64,000 nucleotides of DNA from Rotaria sp. Silwood1 (taxonomy: Eukaryota > Rotifera > Eurotatoria > Philodinida > Philodinidae): the NCBI GenBank assembly GCA_905250075.1, contig CAJNOP010000333.1:53866-117865 (forward strand). Direction: 5' to 3'. This document shows positions 21,290-32,824 of this stretch, in pieces. A program made the translations under genes and the position numbers. The notes beneath the pieces are model-generated. The model was not told the DNA's origin. It did not search any database and saw nothing but the letters and a program-made list of their open reading frames with translations. Each line of letters starts with the position of its first letter. Position 1 is the first letter of the stretch.

Positions 21290-21740
21290 TATTTTTTCAT
21301 CTCATCTTCAAAAGGGGAAAAACGTGCTTCATAACGTTCGTTCCTCTCGGGGTCGACTAACGCTTACTTCGTATACAAAACAAATGTCAAGCGAAGTAAT
21401 TAGATAACACTACGCGGTGTCGCTAACGACTTGATATTCTTTTAAGATTTATCTTGGCTCGTTGGAGGGACACCGCTTCTTTATTTTCTCTTTACTCTTG
21501 ATTCTATCTTTTCCGGATTGACAGGCCCACTTCGATGCCTTCCTAATCTCCAAACAGCGGCTACGCGATCGACTCTTCTTGAGACGCTCGACACATTTAT
21601 GTGTCTTTTGTAGTGGAGATGGGAATGTTGTTATTGAAGTGGTTACCTGTCGATCCACTGTTGTGATTCGAACGAGCATGTTCTGTTTGTATATTATTAA
21701 TTCAGACATGATACTCGTTCCACTTCAGTGGATTAATTTG
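21290..21740. ncRNA. Conserved multi-hairpin block, copy A (function unknown)
   Basis: About 430 bp that stay nearly identical in all three units while the surroundings have drifted. Stems on the plus strand: TTACTTCG 21364-21371 with CGAAGTAA 21392-21399; GCGGTGTC plus CTAACGA 21414-21429 with TCGTTGG 21459-21465 and GACACCGC 21469-21476; CCACTG 21655-21660, GAACGAG 21670-21676 and CATGTTCTG 21677-21685 nested with CAGACATG 21703-21710, CTCGTTC 21714-21720 and CAGTGG 21726-21731. A short GACACATTTATGTGTC hairpin lies between. A minus-strand open frame is present, but its differences between copies are mostly amino-acid changing. Typing it as ncRNA is tentative; a MITE or regulatory DNA is also possible. 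Confidence 0.45.
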
Positions 21741-21827
21741 ATGCAACTACTATGAATATATATTCAAAATCATGATTATTTATTTGTATATAATATAAAA
21801 TCAAAAAAAGTAAGATAAGTTAATTGA

Positions 21828-22045
21828 TTTAAAATGCATTTAGTCGTTGAATGATACGATGCAGCTATATATTCCATAATGATGACAATGAATCATCGGC
21901 TGTTGATATATATTTTTGAACGAAATTGTGATATTTGTAGTTTATGATTTTGACTTTCATTATCTAAAGCAAATTTACCATACTTAGTCATATATATTCG
22001 AAAATCTCAAGGTTGTAAATCAATTCGAAGACTAAAAGAAAGACA
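21828..22045 (-). pseudogene. Decayed last exon of fibrinogen-domain gene, copy A
   Basis: Minus-strand remnant of the third exon of the gene at 29765-32824. It still reads fragments such as [13 protein letters not shown] and QISQF but has in-frame stops, small indels and a large internal deletion that removes the calcium-site and C-terminal Cys region. No first or second exon is found upstream in this unit. Confidence 0.8.
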
Positions 22046-22049
22046 AGAA

Positions 22050-24280
22050 CAAAATCTATGTTCGAAAAGTTGATTGGGCAGAAGTAAAGAAGATGATCAC
22101 GGGATGCAAATCTGTTTCTGTAATTGAATGACAATGATACGAAGTGTATCGAACTGTTGATTAATTGTAACAAATCGATCTCTGTCTGTTAAATAAGGAG
22201 TGAACGGTGCTAGAAGACTCTAGATTGGCGAAGCTGGGGCCCAGAAATTTAGGTAAAACTATCCCAGACATCTGAAGATTTTGGTATTACTATCGGTTTG
22301 ATGAGTGTTGTTTATCAATTACCTGTTCAGTTTATTTTTTTTTTAACATAGGGTACTTTTTAACTAAGCGAAAACTTTTGATTTCTTAAGCATCAAGTGA
22401 TGAGAAAGTTAAGAACAAGGAATAAATATGTGTTAACAATTTTTTCGAAGAGTAGCCAATAAATCATTAAAACTTCGATCCTCTACTTGTTCGTGGATTA
22501 AAAGAGTGCCAGATATTGGCCGAAAAGACCTCGACTCTGAACTTGTAGGTTCGTAGCGTGAAACTTTGGAATCAAGTCGCTCAAATAATGATTCATACGC
22601 ATCATTGTTTGGGATCTGAAATAACATCTCTAATATTTTTGGTAATCTTTAGAACGGAAAACGAAGACAGTTCAATTATCGCATCAATATATTTCGATAT
22701 TAAGTCAACCGTTGATCTATAACAAGGACACATTTATCCATCTTCGTTCAGCATTAAGATATTTCGTCTCTGTTTTTTTCTCTTCGTTTTCAGTCAAACA
22801 CATGTCACTATATAAAGTTGCAGCGTTGATTACGAATATAATATTATTTTTTGTCGAAACCATTTCAATGAACGAGAAGAGCAAATCTCCGAGAAATTGG
22901 ACCACTTTGAATGAGCATGTTGATCTTTGTTTTTGACTGATTATCCGTCTTACGTAATGTTGCAAATATTTTAAAACAACTTTCAAAAAAGTATTCAAGT
23001 ATTATTCGTTTAATGATGAAGACATTAAGATCGAAGACCGAAAACGAACCAGACTCAAACCAATTTTTAAAGAATATGAAGTGAAACAGAAACGAGTTCT
23101 GTTTGATTGTTGGACATATTTTATTTATTTTTCGTATAGTACAAGGCTTTCTGTTGTAAATAACAGTCATATTAATTGTGTTTATGACGATGGATGACTT
23201 TTGTATGACATAATTCTCTTATGTTTCTGCAATAGTATAGCTGGGGAGAACCTACTTCATAGAAATATTTGTATTTTGAAAACATTTCAGCATAACTGAA
23301 GACAAATTATAAATTCAATAAATACGAAATCTGTAATAGAACAGTATATTCTCACTGGAAAGCAAACAACAGATCTTTCTTTCTCCTAAAATTACTATAA
23401 ATTAACTTTGATATAGTCATAGAGTAAGCAGTATACTCACTATGGAAAACATTTTATTTTTATACAATTATTTTATTTCAATGCAAATTACTATTGTGTA
23501 CTTCCATCGCACGGATGTTTCAATATTCTTTGCAGACTGATAGGAATTCTGAATAGTTTATGTCTACTCAGACTGCCAACATCTAGAAATATGATATGAG
23601 AATTTAGACTATCATACTGCTGCGTTACCCAACTATTGAATTTTTAAAAAAGATTGAAAAATAGAAAAAATAATTGCATGTTTTTTTTTCGTTCGAACTA
23701 ACAGTGAAATGTCTTCAAAAAGAAAGACACTTTTAATGAGTAGCTTTTTCCAGCTCGATCTGCTAGAATAAGAATCGATTCAAAAAATGAATGTTTTGAG
23801 ATCATGATTGACATTTTTTTTTTGAGCTGATAGGTTTTGTTGTGGACTATCCTGTTATTTCCTAAAAGTGAATCTGAACTGATTCGAATTTGAAACATCT
23901 TAACTAACCTGATTAGGAACAAAAACAGTAGTCAATCGATATGTGCAGCTCCTTTTGAAGTTACATCATAAGATTATTCTCTAAAAATGACATAGGTTGA
24001 TTAAGTTTTTATATTCTGCACATTATGTTTTCGTAATTCTGCTTTACTGCTCGTTGTTCAATATTTTTAACTGACACAATTGGGCTTTCCTTCAATAGAG
24101 GACTCTCATTTATCTATATTAAATATTTTTTCGAAGATATTTACATTTGTTTTGGAACAAGAATTACTTCATGAACAAACAGCGAGAACCATCTATTTTT
24201 TACCTACGATCAAAGTGTTGCATATTTGCTAAAATGGTTTAAACAATGCTGAAACCTTGAATAACGAATCTTCAGCATAC
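22050..24280. other. Non-coding remainder of unit A
   Basis: Corresponds to the second intron of the intact gene in unit C. Short open frames (for example 22433-22627 minus, starting MLFQIPNND) are unique to this copy and match nothing recognised. Confidence 0.5.
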
Positions 24281-24919
24281 TTGACAGATGCATGGCCATT
24301 ATATTAGAAGAGTTTTTCTAATTTTTCATAGAAAAATTAATTTTCATCTATTATATTTTTACATCGAGCACTATATAAATATAAACTGTGAACTAATCCA
24401 TGCTTTTTATTTTGATATAGTTTTTATGATTGAAGTTTTATTCATTTTTTTTTTCAAGGAGAATGTGTATCATAAGATGCTGCAGATTTCATCCTTTCTT
24501 GTTAAAAATAATGTTTTAAAATAAACAAAGTATGTGTAGAAAAAAAACAGAGTTTCACTCAATTGGCTGCCGCGACACACCAATGATGGGGAATCTTTCT
24601 TTTGTTTTTGTATGAAGTCCAAGTCACGAAAAATAAATGAATGCTTGATTAGTCATAAATCCTAATGTTTCAACCAAGAAATAAGAAATATCCTTAACAA
24701 AATATGAAGTTTTTTCATAACAGGCTTGCAATTTTTATGATTTCTTTCTATTGATGCAAGTATTTCTTTAATGGCGACTACGCAGTAGGCATGAACGTTT
24801 TCCTCCTACATATGTCTTTCTTGCACAATTTGATTGCAACAAAAAAAAAAGAGTGAAACAAGGTAGTGATTACCTTTTAATGATGAAATTCATCTCACTA
24901 GTATAAATATGCTGTATTT

Positions 24920-25385
24920 TGCTTTTATTTTTTCATCTCATCTTCAAAAGGGGAAAAACGTGCTTCATAACGTTCGTTCCTCTCGGGGTCGACTAACGCT
25001 TACTTCGTCTACAAAACTTGCATATAGAAGTAAATGGCATGGTAATACGCGGTGTCGCCAACGATTTGATGGTCTTTTAAGATTTATCTTAGCTCGTTGG
25101 AGGTGACACCGCTTCTTTATTTTCTCTATACTCTTTCTTGATTCTGTCTTTTTCGGATTGACAGGCCCACTTCGATGCCTTTCTCGTCTCCAAACAGCGG
25201 CTACGCAATCGTCTCTTCTTGAGATGCTCGACACATTTATGTGTCTTTTGTAGTGGAGATGGGAATGTTGTTATTGAAATGGTTACCTGTCGATCCACTG
25301 TTGTGATTCGAACGAGCATGTTCTGTTTGTATATTATTAATTCAGACATGATACTCGTTCCACTTCAGTGGATTAATTTGATGCA
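24920..25385. ncRNA. Conserved multi-hairpin block, copy B (function unknown)
   Basis: Same block as copy A. Stem 1 (TTACTTC with GAAGTAA) is kept although the loop sequence differs. Stem 2 has CCAACGA pairing TCGTTGG perfectly where A and C have CTAACGA (a G-U pair), a pairing-preserving change. Stem 3 is identical to copy A (CCACTG 25295-25300 to CAGTGG 25366-25371). Confidence 0.45.
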
Positions 25386-25449
25386 ACTACTATGAATATA
25401 TATTTTGAAAATCATGATTATTTATTAGTAAATAATATAAAATGAAAAA

Positions 25450-25710
25450 AAGAAATGTAAGTTAATTCCTGGCAAATGTATTTAGTCGTTGAATGAGCAT
25501 TATTGTTTATTTCATTGAATGATACAATGTAACAATATATTCCATGATGATGATAGTGAATCACTAGCTGTTGATATATTTGTATGAAATTGTGATATTC
25601 GTAGTTTATAATTTTGACTTTTATTATCTAAAGCAAATTTACTATATTCAGCTAAATGCATTAAAGAATCTCGAGGTTGTACATCAATTGGAAGACTAAA
25701 AAAAAGAAAG
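25450..25710 (-). pseudogene. Decayed last exon of fibrinogen-domain gene, copy B
   Basis: The minus strand reads LPIDVQPRDSLMHLAEYSKF, ALDNKSQNYKLRISQF and STASDSLSSSW, then jumps to a segment matching the intact exon near its end. About 170 bp covering the calcium site and the WW/Cys region is deleted. It sits next to a preserved acceptor-like TTTTTTTAG, but no upstream exons exist in the unit. Confidence 0.85.
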
Positions 25711-25728
25711 AAAAGAAGAATGATAATG

Positions 25729-26759
25729 TTAACTCTTTCCGGCCGGCTACCAGAAGACCGGTAGCGAGAAAATCTTTTCCAGTGAATTTGTAGTTCTCTC
25801 ATAGTGAAGATATCAAAGGTCTAGTCGTTGAAACGAAAAAGTTCTTCATTACGGAACAGCTCAATGTTGCCATTTGACAACATCCGGCCGTAAGGGTACA
25901 AAAATTTTGAAAAAAAAACAATTTTTTTCGTCTATCAAAGTCCAATAGTTTGTGGTTTGTTTTGAATGTATGTCTTCATGCTAAAGTACAGTCCGCCTTT
26001 CTGTCAGTCTTTTTCAGATCAAAGCTGAAATATACCTAGAATATTCTAAAACTTTACAAAATTAGCCAGTTTTTTCAAAGAAGTTCTGAATTTCAGAGAG
26101 ATTGTAGAAATTTTTACAATATTCTAGAGTATTCCGACCTAGACTATTACAGAATGCTGCGAAACTTTCTTCAATTTCTTTGAAATTCAGAACTTCTTTG
26201 GAGAAACTGGCTAATTTTGTAAAGTTTTAGAATATTCTAGGTATATTTCAGCTTCGGTCTGAAAAAGACGGACAGAAAGGCAGACTGTGCTTTAGTATGA
26301 AGATATAAATTCAAAATAAACCAGAAACTATTGAACTTTCATAGACGAAAAAACAAATTGTTTTTTTCAAAATTTTTGTACCCTTACGGCCAGATATTGC
26401 CAAACGGCAACATCCCGGTTTTTTATTGTTCGAATTTATTCCATAACTCGACTTAGTGATACAGTAGACTGCATACCTCTGGAGGAAAATTCATCGCTAA
26501 TTGCTTAGTCAATTGAATGTTGAGACACATGCAAAAATAATTATTTCGATCCGTATGCTCTTTTGAGGCATCGTGAGTTGAGTGCTTCATCTGCTCACTG
26601 AGAGATTTTATTTTTCGTATGAATACATGAACTTACACAGAAATGTATTAGTGTAATTATCAATGTGTTAAAAAAATTATAAATCATTAACTTAAGTCAA
26701 CCGGGCAGAAATATTGACGGCATGTTGCCAAATGGCAACATCCGGCCGGAAAGGGTTAA
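25729..26759. mobile_element. piggyBac-like non-autonomous element with TTAA ends
   Basis: Flanked by TTAA at 25729-25732 and 26756-26759. The terminal inverted repeats read CTCTTTCCGGCCGG on the left and CCGGCCGGAAAGGG on the right (one mismatch). C/T-start TIRs abutting TTAA are the hallmark of the piggyBac superfamily. The inside is a fold-back: about 25866-26130 is complementary to about 26165-26410. Palindromes of the ATGTTGCCA..TGGCAACAT type lie near the right end and, in weaker form, at 25863-25885. No transposase is encoded. Units A and C lack the insertion at the matching site, so it arrived after the duplication. Confidence 0.82.
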
Positions 26760-28700
26760 AGAAGTTGATGGGGTAGTAGTAAAGTATACGACCAATGTAT
26801 GCAACCATCTTTCTATCATTGAATCACACTGATATGAAATATATCGAGTGTTAGATTTATTTTAACAAATCAGTTATTGTCTATCAAATAGGAAGCTGCA
26901 GGTATTTGAAGACTCTAGACCGTTGGTGTCGGGAGCTGGAGCTTAGGTAAAACTATCCCAGCCATCTGAAGATTTTGATGTTACTGTCTGTTTGACGAAT
27001 TTTTGGTTTTTCAATTAATTGTTTTATTTTGTTTTTTTTTGTTGACATAGTGCTCTTTTTAACTCATTATGCATCGAATGATGAAAAATCGAAGAAAAAA
27101 ATAACTGTGCGTTGAGATTTTTTTCAGAGTAATGTATAGATGGCTGAAAATTTGATTGTTCTCTTTTTTCATACGTGCAAAGGATGATAAGTATTGGTGG
27201 AAAAAAATCGAGTGTATAAATTACTAGGGCCTTGCCTTGATCTATTGGATTCAGGTCTAGAACAACGTGAATCCGCAGGTTTCTTCTGTCAATTTTTGAA
27301 ACCAAACATTCAAATAGTAATCCATAGTGGTCATCAGTTGAAATTTCAAAGAATATGTCAAATATCTTCTATAATCTTTACGGAGAAAGATGAAGTCAAT
27401 TCACTTATGTTTTATTAGTAGCAGTGGTTTGATACAAAGAAGGAGAGTGAAAAACGATACTTTTCTTCTCGAATTTTTCTTTCAAAAAGACGTATATCAC
27501 AATATTAGGTCAAACTTAGTCAAGAACATGGATACATGTGTTCATCTTTGTTTGACATGAAGATTTTTCGCATTTGTATCCCCCTATGGCACACCTGAGT
27601 TTCTTTCGATTCGTTTTATTTCAAACCCAATTCGTTTAAAAGACTCTCTTTGAACTGATTCAGTTTGATCGATTCAAAAAAGTTTTTAGATCTAAGGAAT
27701 TCGGCAAAAAAGTAACTATTGTATTGAGTGATTATGAATTGAATAATGGAAATAGTTTCAACAAAGATTTATTTTTCTTTTATTGCTTAGGTTTTTATAA
27801 ACGTCTAGGAACAAATCTCATGTTCTAATTGTTTATATCTGTTCAGTTTCTTCAAAAGGAATATGTGGAACATCTAACAGGTGTTCCATCATGAAAGACC
27901 GATTTTTGTACTTCGTTTTTCTATCATCTAGTGCATTCAATTTGAAAAACAAAACATACTATAAGATACAGCATAATAGGCTCTACACAGTACATTAACA
28001 ATCTTATTTTATCTATACATCTTTTGTTTTCAAAATGGACGAAATTCTGTGTAACCAATTTTCGATGCAACGAATAAGATCATCGATTGTTATACGATGA
28101 ATTTCTTTTCTTATTTAATCAATAAATGAATCAAAATTTTTAACTTTATTTCTTCACTTTTCATTGATGATAATGTCTCACACATTATAATTCGTAGCAT
28201 TGAGATCGAAGCTGTTTGATGGTCATCTATAATTGCTTATGATTTGATTTTCAAAATAATTTGGAAAAAAAAATTGAAATATATATCAATAAACTCAATA
28301 GATACTCATATTGATGCAATTTTTTATGTAATTATTTCCTGACAGTCTCAACTCAAACGAATGAGTTTTTCTAAAGATATGAAGTATCTTAAAACTAAAC
28401 TATTTTCGGAGCTTTTGTGAGAAAGTAATAGTTTTTTGTACGTGCATTATTTCGGAAGGAAACTATTCATTTAAGCTGAAACTTTCAAGATATAACAATG
28501 ACTATGAGATCTATTATTGAAAAAATTTTCAAGAGAAAATTCCTTGTTGAAATTTTTTTCATAATACTGTGTGATAGGCTGAATATTCAGCAAAATGGTT
28601 ATAACTTGAGAAGAAACGCACAATGGCATGAACTCTTTTAGGATATTTCCTTACACTATGAACCCTACCTATGGGCGTAATATGAAGGCAAACGATTCGA
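26760..28700. other. Non-coding remainder of unit B
   Basis: Matches the second-intron region of unit C and the same part of unit A. Open frames are short and lysine/phenylalanine-rich; none is called. Confidence 0.5.
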
Positions 28701-29214
28701 ATCACTTGGAAATGTTCCCTCGTTATATCGAACCATACAGATATATAAGCTGTGCACTAATCTATTTTTTTTTATTTTGATACAGCCTCTAGATTTTAAA
28801 TGTTGTTCGTAAAGTATGTTAAAAGAAAAATCAGGGCGTAATTGAAGTGGTCTGCCCTATACACCGATAATGGAGACACTTTCTATTTTTTGTTTTGTAT
28901 GAAGGGTAACTCACGCAAAAAGAAGTCTTGTTCGAATAGTTGTAAATCTAAAGGCTTTAACAAAAAGAACAAAAAAAAAAAGATTTCTTGCAGCATATCA
29001 CGTTTTTTTTAACAACAGGGTAGCAGTTATTATGCTTGCTTTTCATTGATGCAAATATTTGTTTAGTGTCGAGTGCGCAACCATCATGTGTTTCTTCTCG
29101 GCTTATCTTTTTCTTGTACCAGTCAATGGCAAATATGAGGGTAAAAAACATTTAATGATTATATTTGGTTTGGGCAATACGTTTCACGAGTATAAATATG
29201 CTACATTTTGCTTT

Positions 29215-29680
29215 TATTTTTTCATCTCATCTTCAAAAGGGAAAAAACGTGCTTCATAACGTTCGTTTCTTTCGAGATCGACTATCGCTTACTTCGTATT
29301 GAAAACTACTAATGTCAAGCGAAGTAATTCGATAACACTACGCGGTGTCGCTAACGACTTGATAGTCTTTTAAGATTTATCTTGGCTCGTTGGTGGGACA
29401 CCGCTTCTTTATTTTCTATCTACTCTTTCTTGATTCTATCTTTTCCGGATTGACAAGCCCACTTCGATGCCTTCCTAATCTCCAAACAGCGGCTACGCAA
29501 TCGTCTCTTCTTGAGATGCTCGACACATTTATGTGTTTTTTGTAGTGGAGATGGGAATGTTGTTATTGAAATGGTTACCTGTCGATCCACTGTTGTGATT
29601 CGAACGAGCATGTTCTGTTTGTATATTATTAATTCAGACATGATACTCGTTCCACTTCAGTGGACTAGTATGATACACAA
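29215..29680. ncRNA. Conserved multi-hairpin block, copy C (function unknown)
   Basis: Third copy, 85 bp beyond the stop codon of the intact fibrinogen-domain gene on its 3' side. Stem 1 (TTACTTCG/CGAAGTAA), stem 2 (GCGGTGTC..GACACCGC) and stem 3 (CCACTG 29587-29592 to CAGTGG 29658-29663) are all present. A TATAAATA lies just before it. It could alternatively be part of the gene's 3'UTR on the minus strand. Confidence 0.45.
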
Positions 29681-29764
29681 CTACAATGAATATATATTTT
29701 GAAAATCATGATTATTTATTTATATATGATATAAAATGAAAAACAGAAAGATAAGTTAACTGAT

Positions 29765-32700
29765 TTAAAATGTATTTAGTCGTCGAATACGCATTGTTGT
29801 TTGTTTCATTGAATGATACAATGCATATGTATTCCAATGTAAACCATTTCTTGCCGTATTTTGTAAAGCAAGTGGTGATCGAATATAAGCACCATTTAGA
29901 TGAGATTGAAAACAATTTGTAAACCACCATGCACCATGATAAGTTAATGCACAATTATCATAAAATAAATTATCAAAATCATGATCATATGTAGAAAATG
30001 GTATTCCATTAGCATTATCCCATGATGATGTTAATGAATCACCAGCTGTTGATATATTTGAACGAAATTGTGATATTTGTAATTTATAATATTGACTTTC
30101 ATTATCTAAAGCAAATTGACCATATTCAGCTATACGTATTGGAGAATCCCAAGGTTGTAAATCAACTCGAAGACTAAAAAAAAAAGGATAAGAATAAAAG
30201 TTTTATTAGATTAAGTTGATGGAATAGTCGTAAAGAATATGATAACTGCATGCAACTGTCTTTCTGTAATTCAATGAGAGTAAACTAATCCATGAAGTTA
30301 GCGATTTCATTGCTACTCTAGGTTAGATGATTTTTGTTGACATAGTGCTCTTTTCGAGCAAGAAAAAGTTTTTAATACATTAAGTATCGAGTGATGAGAA
30401 ATTGAAGAACAAAAAATAACTGTACATTGATATTTTATTTTTTTCAGAGATTTGTACAAAAGATAAGGATCAATAAGTGAGCTTTTCTCATGAAAAGTGT
30501 TTTGGAAAAAAAAAGTACAGATAACTAAGAGATACAATAGAAACACATTAATCCATCTGTTCAGGAAACATATTCAACTGTCGGACGTCATTGCACTTCA
30601 TATTATGACTTTGAGTAAGACTAAAACAATCTTAAAAGAATTCGGGTCTATGTTCTCCTATTGAAAAGTTATAGATGTTTCAATGAAACTAGTCTTTAGA
30701 GCAAGATATTGTCGAAAAAATCGAAAAGAAAAGGTTTTGACATCAACTTTAGTTTATAGAGTTCTGAAAATTTAACGAAAACGAACATATGTCTCTTAAA
30801 ATATTCAAAATTACAAAAAAAATAATGGTTCACTATAGGAAGATACAATAATTCAGAGCACCTCAAAATCGAGTATCTCATGGAAAAAAAACTGTTCATT
30901 TTCGTTGAAAGTTTCGGAACTATCTAGTGACTATTAGACATGTCGATTAGTACCATTCACAAATCGAATCTTACTGTCTTCAGTTTCTTGAAAATGCCTT
31001 CCCTCAAGGAACTATTTCATTAAAGCAGTTATGACTCTTCATCAAGAAGTTATTGAACTAAATTCTTCTAGAAACGATATCGACAGATCAAATTATTCGT
31101 GTTCTACTAAAATATGTCCTTGAAAAAAACCCTATTATCTTAGAGTCAAATTACCATCTATTACTGAAAAATCATCTTTTCATGATTTTGCGAATGCTAT
31201 ACATTGTTTTCAATATTACACTAGCACAATAAATATTTTCGTTTTGATATAGGACATTTATTCAACTATAGTATATACTTTTTCAAAAGATGTTGAGCAT
31301 TTTATTAAAGTAGAAATAACTTTAAAAGCAAACAAGAAGAATCATCGTTTTTTTTTCCCTACGATGAAAATGATTTAAACAAAAAGCTAAAAAAATGTTC
31401 ATAATCAATGTCGTTGATGCAAAGTGAAATAAATGTAAAACATTTGTAATATGGATAAACTTACATATATCGTCCTTGATTTGTTAATAGATGAATTTTT
31501 TCATTTCCTAACCAAAATTCTGTTCGTAAATCACCAAAACCATTTTTATAATCATTCCATCCACGATAGAAATCAATAGTTCCATTTATTCTTCGTTGTA
31601 TAACTGTCCATCCTATTTGAAAATCAATTAATTTTGATACTCCTTTTAATTTAATCTTACCTATATTATTTTCAAATATACATTTAACATCAAAAGATTC
31701 AGATGCAAAACGTGGTTTTATACGAAAAATTCCTTCATGAACAAGTGATGGTTGTTGACTATATACATCATCACAATCTAAAAAATACAAAAGAAGATAA
31801 CATTAAGACTATTCTCACTCTCATTTCGTGACGTAAAATTTAAACGTTCAAAGATTTGCGAAAAAAAAAAAATCAAAGTTTTTTTTTTTTTTTACATATA
31901 CTATAGACTATTTCGATGATATCTTTTAAAGTGTATATGAAATTAAAAAAATTTCAAACTTTTCAGTTAGAAAAAGTTTTACTTTTAACAGAGGTCCAAA
32001 CAGGCCACGCTTTTTAGGCCTGTCAAGCTTTTCGAGCGAGTACAATAATGATGACAGACTAGAAACCAGAGGTCCAAACAAGGCACTAGGACTATTGCTC
32101 AACCTGATCCTGACCCGCCTGCCATAGGCATTACCCATGGTTTTCAGACTAGTGCAAGTGACAGGCCAAAAAATGCTTGGACCTCTGACTGGCACTAGTC
32201 TGAAAACCATCTGTGATGCCCATGACAGGCAGGTCAGGATCAGGTTGAGCAATAGCCCTAGTGCCCTGTTTGGACCTTTGGTATGACATAAACAAAAAAA
32301 TATTAACCTATTGGTGTTTGATGTTGAAAATCTTTTTTTGTTGAAACAAGTCTTCTAACATGTTGAATAGGTTTTTGTTGTTGATGTATATCATTTAATA
32401 AATTATTTAAAATAATTGTTAAATTTTTTATTTTATATTCCATTAATGTTATATTTAATGCAAATAAATTTTGTTCATATGATAGATGTAAAATAAAATT
32501 ATTTATTAATTGACTTATATTTTGAATAGGTAATGATAAATTTTTAATATTAAATAATTCATTTTCTAAATAATATAATTTCATACGTTGATTATTATAA
32601 TAATCAATCATTTCTTCAATAACAATATCAGTTATTTCACCTTTTAAACTTATCATATAATTTAACATAGTTTTTCGTACTTCTTCTTGTACTAATTCAC

Positions 32701-32824
32701 GACGATGTAAACGTGTATGAATTTTATTATGTTTATTTAAATTTGAATGTAAATGTATAGATGGAATTGAATCCACCGTTAAAATAATAAAATAAATTAA
32801 TATGGCAAAAGATATTCTATGCAT
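29765..32824 (-). CDS. Secreted fibrinogen-domain protein (angiopoietin/ficolin-like FReD)
   Basis: Three minus-strand exons, 32824-32308, 31777-31465 and 30173-29765, encode 412 aa. Exon 1 gives a signal peptide ([19 protein letters not shown]) and about 150 residues that look helical/coiled-coil, with several N-glycosylation sequons. Exons 2 and 3 form a fibrinogen C-terminal domain: [57 protein letters not shown], then RVDLQPW, the calcium site TYDHDFDN, and [18 protein letters not shown] with SHLNGAYI. The C-terminus retains [19 protein letters not shown]. Such proteins act outside the cell as lectin-like recognition or signalling molecules; the ligand is unknown. The first donor (G|GTTAAT) is weak. 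Intron 1 (530 bp) carries a fold-back repeat and intron 2 is 1.3 kb. Two decayed 3' exons lie downstream in tandem units. Confidence 0.92.
32065..32282. repeat. Fold-back repeat in intron 1 of the fibrinogen-domain gene
   Basis: Arms of about 88 bp, about 32065-32152 and 32192-32282, are reverse complements with few mismatches and share ACCAGAGGTCCAAACA-type ends. A partial extra end (AGAGGTCCAAACAGG) lies at about 31989. GC-richer than its surroundings; no coding potential, although an open frame runs through it. Confidence 0.7.

Larger units (their letters stand above)
20740..24280. repeat. Tandem duplication unit A of the fibrinogen-domain locus
   Basis: Aligns in order with unit B (24290-28700) and unit C (28730 to about 31440). 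Matching landmarks are the ATAATGTTTTAAA-type segment near 20880/24510, an AACAACAGGGT segment near 21090/29015, the highly conserved hairpin block, the decayed last exon, a CTAAGCTC..AAAACTATCCCAG segment near 22245/26945, and TTTACCTACGAT-like sequence near 24200/31365. Outside the hairpin block identity is about 75-80% by eye. It contains no intact gene. Confidence 0.75.
24290..28700. repeat. Tandem duplication unit B of the fibrinogen-domain locus
   Basis: Second unit, longer than A mainly because of the 1.03-kb TTAA-flanked insertion at 25729-26759. It contains a conserved hairpin block and a decayed last exon but no first or second exon. Confidence 0.75.

Noticed and set aside
22433-22627. 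64-codon minus frame (MLFQIPNND) in unit A
   Set aside because: Present in one of three duplicated units only, in the place of an intron, with no recognised domain.
21449-25349. Minus-strand open frame starting MSELIIYKQNM in all three hairpin blocks (21449-21709, 25089-25349, 29420-29641)
   Set aside because: The nucleotide block is conserved as a whole, but differences in this frame mostly change amino acids and the C-terminal part shifts frame between copies. No family resemblance. Better explained by conserved DNA or RNA structure.
31926-32252. 108-codon minus frame in the first intron of the fibrinogen-domain gene
   Set aside because: It runs through a fold-back repeat; the intron borders and exon phases on both sides fit without it.
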